A DNA stretch of 6,791 bases from CAZKUN01 sp964555935 (GCA_964555935.1 CAZKUN010000376.1:1-6791); one strand, 5' to 3'. Positions 1 to 6,455 are shown, numbered from the stretch's first letter. A program made the numbers and translations. Notes: generated from the sequence alone by a model not told the origin.

Positions 1-7
1 ACTGCTG

Positions 8-62
8 GTGGGGGTTAAACCCCCACAAACCCCCGGCCCAGTTTTGGGGGTTTTACAACCCC
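8..62 (-). terminator. Tandem GC-run hairpins after the propeller gene
   Basis: On the minus strand this begins 10 bases after the TGA at 74-72. The first hairpin pairs GGGGTT (62-57) with AACCCC (52-47) around a GTAA tetraloop, which has the GNRA form. The second pairs GTGGGGGTT (26-18) with AACCCCCAC (16-8) around one base. An alternative pairing joins 27-34 with 46-53. No T tract follows, so a classical intrinsic terminator is not certain. Position and stem strength make transcript-end structure the best guess. The window edge prevents checking whether this is part of a larger repeat. Confidence 0.45.
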
Positions 63-71
63 GACAGGGCG

Positions 72-1388
72 TCATGGCAACAAGAGATCAAACCCGAACA
101 CGGAGGCGTTGCGGAGGGCGAATTCGAGGTGGATGGGGCGGCCCCGCGGGAGATGCAGGGGAACGGGATGGGCGATTGAGTCGCCGGTGATTGAGGGGCA
201 GTCGTCCCAGTCAAGGCCAGGGATCGGCGCGCCGGATTCGTCGAGGACCCGGACGCGGAGATAGCCGTCGATCTTGGCGTTGATCGTCATTGATGCGGAG
301 GAGAGCGTGAGGAGCGGCGTGCGAAGGGTGCCCCGAGTGTTGCCCGCGACGCGAGCCACATAGCGGTCGCGCGGCATGCGGGCGAGACCGATCTGGCGCT
401 CGGTGAAGCGCTCTGACTTGTGCCCCTGCTTGTACCCCCCGTAGTAGATGAAGGTCTCGTCCCCAACCACGAGCTGACAGTCGCCCCAGGTCATCGCGTG
501 GTCCCACGTGCCCGGCTCGGGGTTGCGGGGCAGGAATTCTTGGCGATCGCGGTGCCACGTCTCGCCATCGCGACTCCAGACGAGGACGGTGTAGCCGATC
601 CCCGCGACGGGTCCGTCGGCGTTGGCCGGGAGGTCATCGCGCAGGACCTTGAGCGTGCCGATCAGCAGGCCGCCCCGCGCGATCAATCCCGCGCAACAGT
701 AGAACTGAGTCTCGCCTTCGTCATCGCCATCGGGCGTGAAGGCGAGGTCCTTCTCAGTCCAGTTGATGAGGTCATCGCTGACGCTGGTCATGGTCACGCG
801 GCGCGGTCCCTCCCACGCGTCGCCCTCGCGGTATGAGGAGATCATCGCGACGTAGCGATTGCGAATAGGGTCGCGGAAGATGCTGCTGATATCGTGGTTG
901 TGAGGCAAGACGACGCGGTCAACCAGGGGCGCCCAGGTGAGGCCGTCGGGCGAGGCGGCGATCCTCAACCCGCCATCGCGCCAGTAGCCGTACTTGTAGC
1001 GCTGGGGGCCGGCGCCATCGTCGATGATGCTGACGCCGAACTGGATGGGCGAGGGGTCGTCAAGCACCCGATGCGGCCTTTCCCAGTTGATGCCGTCGTC
1101 GGATTCCATGTAGGCGACGTGGGACTGGGCAGCGTTTTCGGGGACACCATACCAGATGCGGAAGCGGCCCGAGTCTTGATCGCGGAGCACAGTGAGGTAA
1201 GGCTGGAAGCACTTGTCCTCAGGCCCGGTGACGACGGGCTCGGGAAGGCGTTCGGGATGGTTGACAGCGCGCGCGAGGCCAGATTGATCGGCGATGAGGA
1301 AGTCGTCGATGAAGAGGTGAGGCCCGGAGCCGAGCGAGAGCGGCTCGGCCGATGCGTTGCTGCAGGCGAGACATGCGAGGATGAACAT
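72..1388 (-). CDS. Secreted beta-propeller protein, glycoside-hydrolase-like (FIDDFLI type)
   Basis: The product is a secreted five-bladed-propeller-like protein related to the GH32/GH43-like hypothetical proteins common in Planctomycetota and Armatimonadota. It probably binds or cleaves a carbohydrate outside the cytoplasm; the substrate is unknown. From the ATG at 1388 it has 438 residues: a short hydrophobic N-terminus ending ASA-EP (signal peptidase I-like), then HLFIDDFLI near residue 24. Four Asp-box-like repeats (SDDGINW, SPDGLTW, SDDLINW, SRDGETW) are spaced across the first 280 residues, one per blade. The last 90 residues look like the beta-sandwich cap of this family (LRVRVLDESGAPIPGL, then ITGDS). 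An in-frame GTG at 1451 would add 21 residues with a basic N-terminus, but it lies inside a 12-bp hairpin stem that looks like the upstream gene's terminator, so the ATG is preferred. Family placement is fairly secure; catalytic activity is not demonstrated. Confidence 0.75.
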   Translation of the reverse strand: MFILACLACSNASAEPLSLGSGPHLFIDDFLIADQSGLARAVNHPERLPEPVVTGPEDKCFQPYLTVLRDQDSGRFRIWYGVPENAAQSHVAYMESDDGINWERPHRVLDDPSPIQFGVSIIDDGAGPQRYKYGYWRDGGLRIAASPDGLTWAPLVDRVVLPHNHDISSIFRDPIRNRYVAMISSYREGDAWEGPRRVTMTSVSDDLINWTEKDLAFTPDGDDEGETQFYCCAGLIARGGLLIGTLKVLRDDLPANADGPVAGIGYTVLVWSRDGETWHRDRQEFLPRNPEPGTWDHAMTWGDCQLVVGDETFIYYGGYKQGHKSERFTERQIGLARMPRDRYVARVAGNTRGTLRTPLLTLSSASMTINAKIDGYLRVRVLDESGAPIPGLDWDDCPSITGDSIAHPVPLHLPRGRPIHLEFALRNASVFGFDLLLP

Positions 1389-1413
1389 CGGGCCCCCCAA
1401 TACGGCTTCGACG

Positions 1414-1453
1414 CGGTGGGGCGGCCGGCCGCATCGGCCAAGCCGCCCCACCG
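1414..1453 (-). terminator. 12-bp GC-rich hairpin downstream of the barrel gene
   Basis: Arms CGGTGGGGCGGC (1414-1425) and GCCGCCCCACCG (1442-1453) are perfectly complementary. The loop holds a second small GGCC/GGCC stem (1427-1430 region with 1436-1439). The hairpin starts 37 bases after the stop of the beta-barrel gene on the minus strand. It lacks a T tract, as is common for GC-rich genomes. It also overlaps the alternative GTG start (1451) of the next gene. Confidence 0.55.
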
Positions 1454-1489
1454 GTCTCGACGTTTCTCACCTGCCCCGCGCTCCGGCGG

Positions 1490-2107
1490 CTAGCGGATTC
1501 GGTACATCGCGCTGGCGGCGAATTCGTCCTGGACGACGCCCCCGGTGACCTCGATGCGGTCGCTGATCGGAACGCGGACGCCGGCGTTGATATCATCGCT
1601 GTCGTACTCGGCCAATACGTGGTACTTGCCGCCGAGCTGCAGGTCCGCGCCGGCGAAGAAGCCGTCGAGCATCATGGTGCTGTTGGCGTAGCCGGCGGAG
1701 ACGGTCAGGCCGTTGCCGCCGACGTGGAAACCCTTCTGCACGACGACGTAGGGCGTGAGATCGAACCGGTCGGTGATGTCGATGATGCCGACGGCAACGC
1801 TGGGCTTGGTGAAGCTGTCTTCCTTGAACCGCCACTTGGCGCTGAAGATCTCCTCGCTCGTGCCGACCTGAGGGTCGACCCACGAACCGGTGACTTCGAG
1901 CATCGGCAGCGGTCCGAAGTTGACCGTCGCGGTGTTGGCGAAGTCATTGACGTACCAACCGCCGAGTTGGATGTTGGCGGTTCCGACCGTGTCGGTATTG
2001 GGGGTCGCCAGTAGGCCCGTGGGGCCGAGGACGGTGGGTGCGGCAAACGCGGACGTTGCGGCTAACAGCACGCAGCATGACAGGCAGATCATCGTCAAGT
2101 GCTTCAT
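1490..2107 (-). CDS. Small outer-membrane beta-barrel-like protein (YjbH-like)
   Basis: The product is a 205-aa exported protein, probably a small outer-membrane beta-barrel. Residues 1-23 are a clear signal peptide (MKHLTMICLSCCVLLAATSA, then FAA), cleaved near AFA-A. The mature N-terminus reads GPTGLLATPNTDTVGTANIQ, which resembles the opening of YjbH-type proteins (TGLxxTPxA..., then a beta strand). The rest is alternating polar and hydrophobic strands rich in Gly and aromatic residues (LGGWYVNDF, LTVSAGYANS, DLQLGGKYHVLAEYD, IEVTGGVV). There are about 10 strands, so it is much shorter than full-length YjbH, and the last residue is Arg rather than the usual terminal aromatic. The ATG is set by a perfect Shine-Dalgarno. 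YjbH proteins are linked to exopolysaccharide export, but a role here is only inferred. The YjbH link is moderate; secretion and beta structure are well supported. Confidence 0.7.
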   Translation of the reverse strand: MKHLTMICLSCCVLLAATSAFAAPTVLGPTGLLATPNTDTVGTANIQLGGWYVNDFANTATVNFGPLPMLEVTGSWVDPQVGTSEEIFSAKWRFKEDSFTKPSVAVGIIDITDRFDLTPYVVVQKGFHVGGNGLTVSAGYANSTMMLDGFFAGADLQLGGKYHVLAEYDSDDINAGVRVPISDRIEVTGGVVQDEFAASAMYRIR

Positions 2108-2114
2108 CGCAGTA

Positions 2115-2122
2115 CTCCTCCT
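2115..2122 (-). promoter_or_regulatory. Strong Shine-Dalgarno of the barrel gene
   Basis: The minus strand reads AGGAGGAG seven bases before the ATG at 2107, an almost full anti-16S match. It fixes the start of the beta-barrel gene. Confidence 0.8.
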
Positions 2123-2218
2123 ATTGCTATAGGGACTGAGGCGGCTATTGTGTCGTCAGACCGTAGCTTCGCGCACGCGAGCGCGGCTTCCTGCTGGGTT
2201 GGGGCGCGGCGGGAAGAT

Positions 2219-2800
2219 TCAGAAGATGCCGGCGCGGCCATCGTTGTCGTCGCCCATGAACCACTTCACGTGTCCATCCGCCCAGAGCACGTTGATGTTC
2301 CATGGGGTGTCCTTGCGGTGCCACGAGGTCGCGTCGCGGAGGAGGCTCGTCGATGACGGGTCCGAAATGGCGGCCAACGAGACGGGCCACCAGAGGCCGT
2401 ATATCGACGCGCCGGGCATGGTGGTGTCAAGCTGGGCGTAGTTCTGGTAGCTGGTGGAGTATGCCTGCCAATAGGGCTCGCCGGTGGGAATCGCCGCGCC
2501 GCCATGATCGCTCGGGCATCGGTGGATATCATCGTTACGCGTGTAGGGGCTGAGAAGCGCCGGCATCTTCAGAGGGTGCGGTCCAAGGCCTTCGTTGATC
2601 TTGATGCAGCAGGGGAGCAGGTCGTCGCAGTCAGAGGTGTACATCTCCAGCGCCAGCGAGACCTGGCGCAACTGGCTCTGGCAGGTGACCTTGCGAGCTT
2701 GCTTGCGCGCGCGAAAGAACACCGGCATCAGAATGCCGGCAAGAACCGCGATGATCGCGATGACGACGAGCAATTCGATGAGCGTAAAGCCCCGCCTCAT
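2219..2800 (-). CDS. H-X9-DG-type prepilin-like protein (pseudopilin)
   Basis: The product is a 193-aa type IV pilin-like/type II secretion pseudopilin. The leader MRRG precedes FTLIE, with the peptidase cut after Gly4 and the conserved Glu at mature +5. A hydrophobic helix follows (LLVVIAIIAVLAGILMPVFF, residues 10-29). Then comes the family's Cys plus short helix and acidic turn (C40QSQLRQVSLALEMYTSDCDD, spanning 40-60). The C-terminal signature is NINVLWADGHVKWF (residues 168-181), as in TIGR04294/DUF1559-like proteins. In the usual signature His lies nine residues before DG; here the candidate His161 is 13 residues before. Extra cysteines (58, 64, 65, 95) could form disulfides. Its ATG overlaps the stop of the preceding small pseudopilin gene by 4 bases (ATGA), so the two are probably translationally coupled. 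GAGG at 2805-2808 is a plausible ribosome site. The exact role is unknown; such proteins are highly paralogous. Confidence 0.9.
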   Translation of the reverse strand: MRRGFTLIELLVVIAIIAVLAGILMPVFFRARKQARKVTCQSQLRQVSLALEMYTSDCDDLLPCCIKINEGLGPHPLKMPALLSPYTRNDDIHRCPSDHGGAAIPTGEPYWQAYSTSYQNYAQLDTTMPGASIYGLWWPVSLAAISDPSSTSLLRDATSWHRKDTPWNINVLWADGHVKWFMGDDNDGRAGIF

Positions 2801-3033
2801 TCCACCTCATCCATTCCGTTTCCGGTCAACGCGGGCGAGTCCGTTTCCATGCTCGCGGCATACATCCCCGACGCCTCGCCGATGTCTTCAGCGGGATCCA
2901 GCCCGACGGTAGCGCGGGTCCTCGCGGCGATAGGCCAGGCGATCGCCGCGATGATCGCGATGATGACGATCGCGACGACGATCTCCCATGGGTTGATGCC
3001 GAATCGGGCCCGCCTCCTGACGTGTTGACTCAC
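2797..3033 (-). CDS. Small non-canonical pseudopilin-like membrane protein
   Basis: The product is a 78-aa protein. A basic leader (MSQHVRRRARFG) is followed by INPWE and a hydrophobic helix (IVVAIVIIAIIAAIAWPI, about residues 18-35), then a short polar tail. Aligned with prepilins, cleavage after Gly12 puts Glu17 at mature +5, the residue conserved in type IV pilin-like proteins. The usual F-T-L-I is replaced by I-N-P-W. The mature protein would be only about 66 residues, shorter than typical pseudopilins. The start is GTG, supported by AGGAGG nine bases upstream. The gene overlaps the next pseudopilin gene by 4 bases, so both are likely made together and may assemble in the same pilus-like structure. 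An alternative is a simple single-pass membrane protein; the E+5 register and the coupling favour the pilin reading. Confidence 0.75.
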   Translation of the reverse strand: MSQHVRRRARFGINPWEIVVAIVIIAIIAAIAWPIAARTRATVGLDPAEDIGEASGMYAASMETDSPALTGNGMDEVE

Positions 3034-3042
3034 GACCGACCA

Positions 3043-3048
3043 CCTCCT
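3043..3048 (-). promoter_or_regulatory. Shine-Dalgarno supporting a GTG start
   Basis: AGGAGG on the minus strand lies nine bases before the GTG at 3033. It supports that rare start codon and the existence of the 78-aa gene. Confidence 0.75.
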
Positions 3049-3052
3049 CGGA

Positions 3053-3070
3053 CGTCTACTATGTTAGACG
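3053..3070. repeat. Small inverted repeat upstream of the pseudopilin pair
   Basis: CGTCTA (3053-3058) and TAGACG (3065-3070) form a perfect 6-bp inverted repeat with a 6-base spacer, just upstream of the Shine-Dalgarno of the small pseudopilin gene. It could be an operator or a transcript hairpin. The AT-richer centre stands out from the surroundings. No clear -35/-10 pair was recognised. Confidence 0.3.
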
Positions 3071-3120
3071 AGCGAGGGTGCCAACGGTCTTGCGGTCAGA
3101 GCCTGAGGACGCACGCCGCA

Positions 3121-3414
3121 TCAGGTCCGCCATCGGACCAACTTCGCGTGGCGGGTGATGATGTCGTCGCTGATCTCCATGCCCCAGCCGGGCCGGTCCG
3201 GGACGACCATCCGTCCGTCAACCACCTCCGGGAAGCCCGGGAAGAGATCGGGCCAGGCGACGCGCTGCTTCGCATTGTCAAACGTCTCAACCCAGCGTCC
3301 GCTGGGCATGCCCGCCGCGAGTTGTAGGTTGAAGTGGGGGACATGGTGGGGCGCGAGCGGGATGTCGCGGGCGGCGCACAGTTTGGCGACGCGAAGGAAC
3401 TCGGTGACGCCGCG
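3121..3414 (-). pseudogene. 3' remnant of an enolase-superfamily dehydratase (mandelate racemase/muconate lactonizing type)
   Basis: The last 97 codons match the C-terminal end of mandelate racemase/muconate lactonizing-type sugar-acid dehydratases. RGVTEFLRVAKLCAARDIPL is followed by APHHVPHFNLQLAAGMPSGR and ending motifs DGRMVVPDRPGWGMEI. In the family these segments form the last barrel strands: GG(I/V)TE...A, the catalytic-His-bearing APH loop, and the conserved PDxPGxG(ME/LE) near the C-terminus. The rest of the enzyme, about 270-300 residues including the capping domain and the metal-binding Asp/Glu ligands, is missing. The same frame stays open to 3576, but that upstream part shows no family resemblance, and no other minus-strand frame carries it. 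The gene therefore lost its 5' two thirds at a junction near 3415, next to the kinase upstream region. It cannot be catalytic as it stands. Confidence 0.75.
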
Positions 3415-3540
3415 ATGCGCAAGCGTGCGGTCCTTGCGGCCTTTCGGCAATGAGATCCCACGGACCTGCGCCGGGCGCTGTTGCCGCGTGTTCCCGCAAT
3501 TTCGCTCAATCAGAGTGCGAAGCGTCACGGCTCTCCCTGA

Positions 3541-3554
3541 GAACGGTAGCGTTC
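3541..3554. repeat. 14-bp near-palindrome upstream of the kinase gene
   Basis: GAACGGTAGCGTTC is a near-perfect palindrome (5-bp arms GAACG/CGTTC), 73 bases before the kinase ATG. It is a possible operator. Chance occurrence cannot be ruled out. Confidence 0.2.
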
Positions 3555-3626
3555 CGCTCCCCGCTGAACCAAGCATGCGACACGGTTACCCCACTCGGGG
3601 CCGCCGCACAGGGAGCAGACACCACC

Positions 3627-4715
3627 ATGCAGATGTCACCATCCGTGGATACGCGAATCCAGAGCGATCGGGATGCGTTCCTCTCCAACGATCTCGCCAA
3701 GACGATGCTCGAGACAATCCCAGATCCCGCGATGGTGCTGAACCACCAGTGCCGGATCATTGCCGTCAACGCAAGGATGCTCGCAAGCGTGGGTGCTAAC
3801 TCGCCGGACGACGTCCTTGGCCAGCGCATGGGCGACCTCGTGCAGTGCGTCAACGCGCACGATGGACCCGATGGCTGCGGGTCCGGGCCTGCCTGCCAGC
3901 TCTGCGGCGGCGCCCAAGTCGTGGGGGCCGCGCTTGAATCAGATGCCCCAGCGGGCGGCGAGGGTCGCATCCGCACGTATCGCGAGATCGACGGCGGCGC
4001 GTTGGAACTCGACGTTGTCGCCTCGCCCGTTACGACCGCTGACGCGGAGCTTGTCGTTGTGGCCATGCATGACAAGAGTGCGGAGAAGCGTCGGGCGGTC
4101 TTAGAGCGTGTCTTCTTCCATGACGTCCTCAACATAGCAAGCGGCATCCAGGCCGTGGCTCAGATTCTCGCACACGGCGAGGGTGACCCAGGGGGCGACG
4201 AGGAGTGCAAGCGTGATCTGTGGCGCATGTCTGAACAGCTTGCCGAGGAGATCAGCGTCCAGCGCCAGTTGCTGGCTGCCGAGCGCGGCGAACTTCAGCC
4301 CGCCTTGTCGCTGGTCAATGTGCGCGAGATGTTGGAATCAGTCGCGGAGCTGTATCGTCACCACACGGTCGCCCGAGACCGAGAGTTGCGAGTCGGCGCG
4401 GCTCCGGAGTACCAGCTCGGAATCAGCACGGACGCCACGCTGCTGCGGCGCGTGCTCGGGAATCTCGTGAAGAATGCGCTTGAGGCTTCGCGGCCTGGCG
4501 AGGTTGTCGCCATCGAGGCGGAGGACATCGGCGGCCAGACGGTCTTTCGGGTGACGAACCCCGGCGTCATACCCGATGACATCCAAAGGCAGATCTTCCA
4601 GCGCTCGTTCAGCACAAAGGAAGGCGCCGGGCGGGGCATCGGTACCCACAGCGTCAAGCTCCTGGCCGAACGCTACTTGGGGGGGGACGGTCGGTTTCAC
4701 GAGCGCCGAGCCTGA
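3627..4715 (+). CDS. PAS sensor histidine kinase, C-terminus frameshifted
   Basis: The product is a cytoplasmic sensor histidine kinase with no membrane segment. From the ATG at 3627 it reads as 362 residues. A PAS-like domain (about 24-150) contains a cysteine cluster C74-X9-C84-X5-C90-X2-C93. The phosphoacceptor box is FFHDVLNIASG (His165). The ATPase domain has an N box (LGNLVKNALEA, 277-287), NPG in place of the usual DxG (311-313), the F box FQRSFSTK and the G2 loop GRGIGTHS (336-342). The HDVLN box and NPG loop are typical of one kinase subfamily with Cys-containing PAS domains. AGGGAG at 3610-3615 is the ribosome site; the open frame extends up to 3450 without resemblance to the family. 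After residue 353 the frame breaks at an eight-G run, and the true C-terminus continues in the next frame to 4764 (about 378 aa if repaired). No response regulator is adjacent. Confidence 0.85.
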   Translation: MQMSPSVDTRIQSDRDAFLSNDLAKTMLETIPDPAMVLNHQCRIIAVNARMLASVGANSPDDVLGQRMGDLVQCVNAHDGPDGCGSGPACQLCGGAQVVGAALESDAPAGGEGRIRTYREIDGGALELDVVASPVTTADAELVVVAMHDKSAEKRRAVLERVFFHDVLNIASGIQAVAQILAHGEGDPGGDEECKRDLWRMSEQLAEEISVQRQLLAAERGELQPALSLVNVREMLESVAELYRHHTVARDRELRVGAAPEYQLGISTDATLLRRVLGNLVKNALEASRPGEVVAIEAEDIGGQTVFRVTNPGVIPDDIQRQIFQRSFSTKEGAGRGIGTHSVKLLAERYLGGDGRFHERRA

Positions 4716-6455
4716 TGGCACGACGTTTACCGTTGCCCTGCCCAATAGCCTAATTGCCGAGTGAGGCCACACATGAAGAACGGGCTCGCCCATAGGCTCA
4801 AGACGCGCGGGCATTCCCTGCCGCGGAGTGTTGATGTTCGGTGGATCCGACCTGGGACGGCAGTGGATCACCGTGCCGAGCCATAAGCTTACCGCTTGAC
4901 CAGTATCAAACAATTGTAAGTGCCCATCGGCGGGGGGCGCACCCGCGTCCGGTCGATTACCGCCCGGAGTATCGCTTCCGCCGCCGTCTCTGCCGTTGAT
5001 CGGTATCGCGAAGCGCAGTTCCATGTTGCCGTCGTCGTCGATCAGAACGCTCTCAAGCACCGTGTGCAGGAGGTCCTTGCGTTCCTCACGCGTGAGATCA
5101 TCCAGCCGCTTACTGGCATCTTCAAGCCATCGCTCAAGTGACGCTACTCGCCAGCGGGCGGTCCGTGCGGCGGCGGACGCCCCATCCTGTTCGCTGAGGA
5201 GTGTCTCAAGCGTTTGGCGCTCATCGGTAACCTCGGCCAACTGCTTCTCAAGTTGTTCCTCGGTCATTGCTGGGGCCTGCTTGCGCCACGCGCGCCAGAG
5301 GCGGTCCTCCTCTGCCTGGAGCGCGGCGAGCTTGGCCTGGGTGTGTTCGACCGCGCCGTCACCATCATCAGTTGCCTTAGACTCGATCTGTCGCTGGGTC
5401 GCAATGATGCGCGATGCGAGGCCCGGTTCGTTGATGATCTCGCACACCTCTCGCCACACGGCGTCGTCCACGTCGTCACAGCGCCAGTTCCGGACTTTAC
5501 ATCCCTTGTTCTGGTGGAGGGGCGCGATCTTGCCCCAGCAGTGGTAGTACCGGTGGGCGCCGTTGCGGCCGTAGCGTCCGCGACCTCTGAAGCGCGAGTC
5601 GCACTCGGCGCATGTGAGGAGACCGGTCAGCAGATACACGTACTTGCTATTCCTGCGCGAGCGCTTGAGGTTGACTGAGCGTTGAGTTTGGGCGCGCGCA
5701 TACAGCTCTTCGGTTACGATCGGTGGCACCCGAACGGTCACGTCTCCGAAGCGCCCCTCGCCGACGTACGCGCGGTTGCGCAGCATCTGGTCCACCGTGG
5801 GGGAACTCCACTTGGTGCCGCTCCGGCGGGTATGTACGCCCATGGCGCTGAGGCGTTGCGCGATCTTCGCAAAGCCATTGCCGCCCTCGGCATACCATTC
5901 GTACATCTGCTGGATGATCTCAGCCTCCTCCTCGTTGATCCGTAGCCGCTTCGCCTCGCCGTCATAGTCATATCCGAACGGCACCGAGACCACCGGTACC
6001 CACTGTCCGCTCCTCGCCGCCTCAACCTTCCCGCGCTTCATCCGGCGCACGATCTTCTGCTTCTCCCGCTTGGAGAGCGCGCCGAAGAGATCGCTGAGGA
6101 AATCATCCTCTTCGTCGGCGAGGTCGAACTCCTGTCCCGGCGTAACGATGGTGATCCCATTTTCGCGGAACGTCTTCTTGATGATGAGCCAGTCGAGCAT
6201 GTCGGTGCTGCGGGAGAGACGCTCCATTTCGATGACGACGCACTTCTCGAATTCGCCTCCGCCGGCGTCACGCAGCAGGCGCATCATCGCGGGGCGCGCC
6301 TCGATGGTCTCGCCGGAGATCCCGGCGTCCTCGTAAAGCTCGTGATCCCAGCCTCGGTCCTCACAGAGGTCGGCGAGGATGCGCTTCTGGGCATCGAGGC
6401 CGAAGCGCTCCGTCTGGGCGGCGGTAGACACGCGGATGTATATCGCGACCTTCAT
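4338..6455 (-). CDS. Large serine recombinase with zinc ribbon
   Basis: The product is a site-specific DNA recombinase of the large serine (resolvase/integrase) family. From the ATG at 6455 the order is: resolvase catalytic domain (1-150) with YIRVS (nucleophile Ser10), GISGET and the R-L-S-R active-site motif (79-82); the long helix EKQKIVRRMKRGK; recombinase domain (about 158-265, PFGYDYD, IAQRLSAMGVHTRRSG, MLRNRAYVG); zinc ribbon (C282-x2-C285, C306, C319, C326); and a coiled coil (about 355-465). Family-like sequence ends near residue 486 (MELRFAIPI, about 4998). The frame then continues through a Gly/Pro-rich linker and about 200 unassignable residues, running antisense to the kinase gene. 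GAGGG at 6462-6466 supports the ATG; the frame stays open to 6665 but without resemblance. The true C-terminus is unclear: with seven instead of eight Gs at 4679 the frame would stop at 4673. No other element genes are visible. Confidence 0.9.
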   Translation of the reverse strand: MKVAIYIRVSTAAQTERFGLDAQKRILADLCEDRGWDHELYEDAGISGETIEARPAMMRLLRDAGGGEFEKCVVIEMERLSRSTDMLDWLIIKKTFRENGITIVTPGQEFDLADEEDDFLSDLFGALSKREKQKIVRRMKRGKVEAARSGQWVPVVSVPFGYDYDGEAKRLRINEEEAEIIQQMYEWYAEGGNGFAKIAQRLSAMGVHTRRSGTKWSSPTVDQMLRNRAYVGEGRFGDVTVRVPPIVTEELYARAQTQRSVNLKRSRRNSKYVYLLTGLLTCAECDSRFRGRGRYGRNGAHRYYHCWGKIAPLHQNKGCKVRNWRCDDVDDAVWREVCEIINEPGLASRIIATQRQIESKATDDGDGAVEHTQAKLAALQAEEDRLWRAWRKQAPAMTEEQLEKQLAEVTDERQTLETLLSEQDGASAAARTARWRVASLERWLEDASKRLDDLTREERKDLLHTVLESVLIDDDGNMELRFAIPINGRDGGGSDTPGGNRPDAGAPPADGHLQLFDTGQAVSLWLGTVIHCRPRSDPPNINTPRQGMPARLEPMGEPVLHVWPHSAIRLLGRATVNVVPSGSALVKPTVPPQVAFGQELDAVGTDAPPGAFLCAERALEDLPLDVIGYDAGVRHPKDRLAADVLRLDGDNLARPRSLKRILHEIPEHAPQQRGVRADSELVLRSRADSQLSVSGDRVVTIQLRD
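4679..4764 (+). pseudogene. Out-of-frame C-terminus of the histidine kinase
   Basis: The frame one base later than the kinase reads GG-TVGFTSAEPDGTTFTVALP and ends at TGA 4762-4764. This is exactly the strand-turn-strand end (GTTFTVxLP) expected for a HATPase_c domain. The break is at G4679-G4686: seven Gs would keep the frame, eight are present. This is a single-base homopolymer indel, either a sequencing error or a real mutation. Confidence 0.85.
4858..4878. terminator. Possible hairpin between convergent kinase and recombinase
   Basis: CGGCAGTG (4858-4865) pairs with CAC and TGCCG (4869-4871, 4874-4878) with a two-base bulge. It lies about 95 bases after the repaired kinase stop and could end transcripts from the left. 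No T run follows, so support is weak. Confidence 0.25.

Noticed and set aside
894..1493. 199-codon plus-strand open frame
   Set aside because: It is a shadow of the propeller gene in GC-rich DNA, with no recognisable domain.
3415..3576. Upstream part of the minus-strand frame as the N-terminus of the dehydratase
   Set aside because: It reads as basic, low-complexity sequence with none of the dehydratase metal-binding motifs, so it was left out of the remnant.
3450..3626. 59-residue N-terminal extension of the kinase
   Set aside because: Low-complexity sequence without resemblance. The ATG at 3627 has AGGGAG upstream and fits the PAS start.
4996..5678. Plus-strand open frames opposite the recombinase
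   Set aside because: Their composition is the antisense of the recombinase gene; no motifs or ribosome sites were seen.
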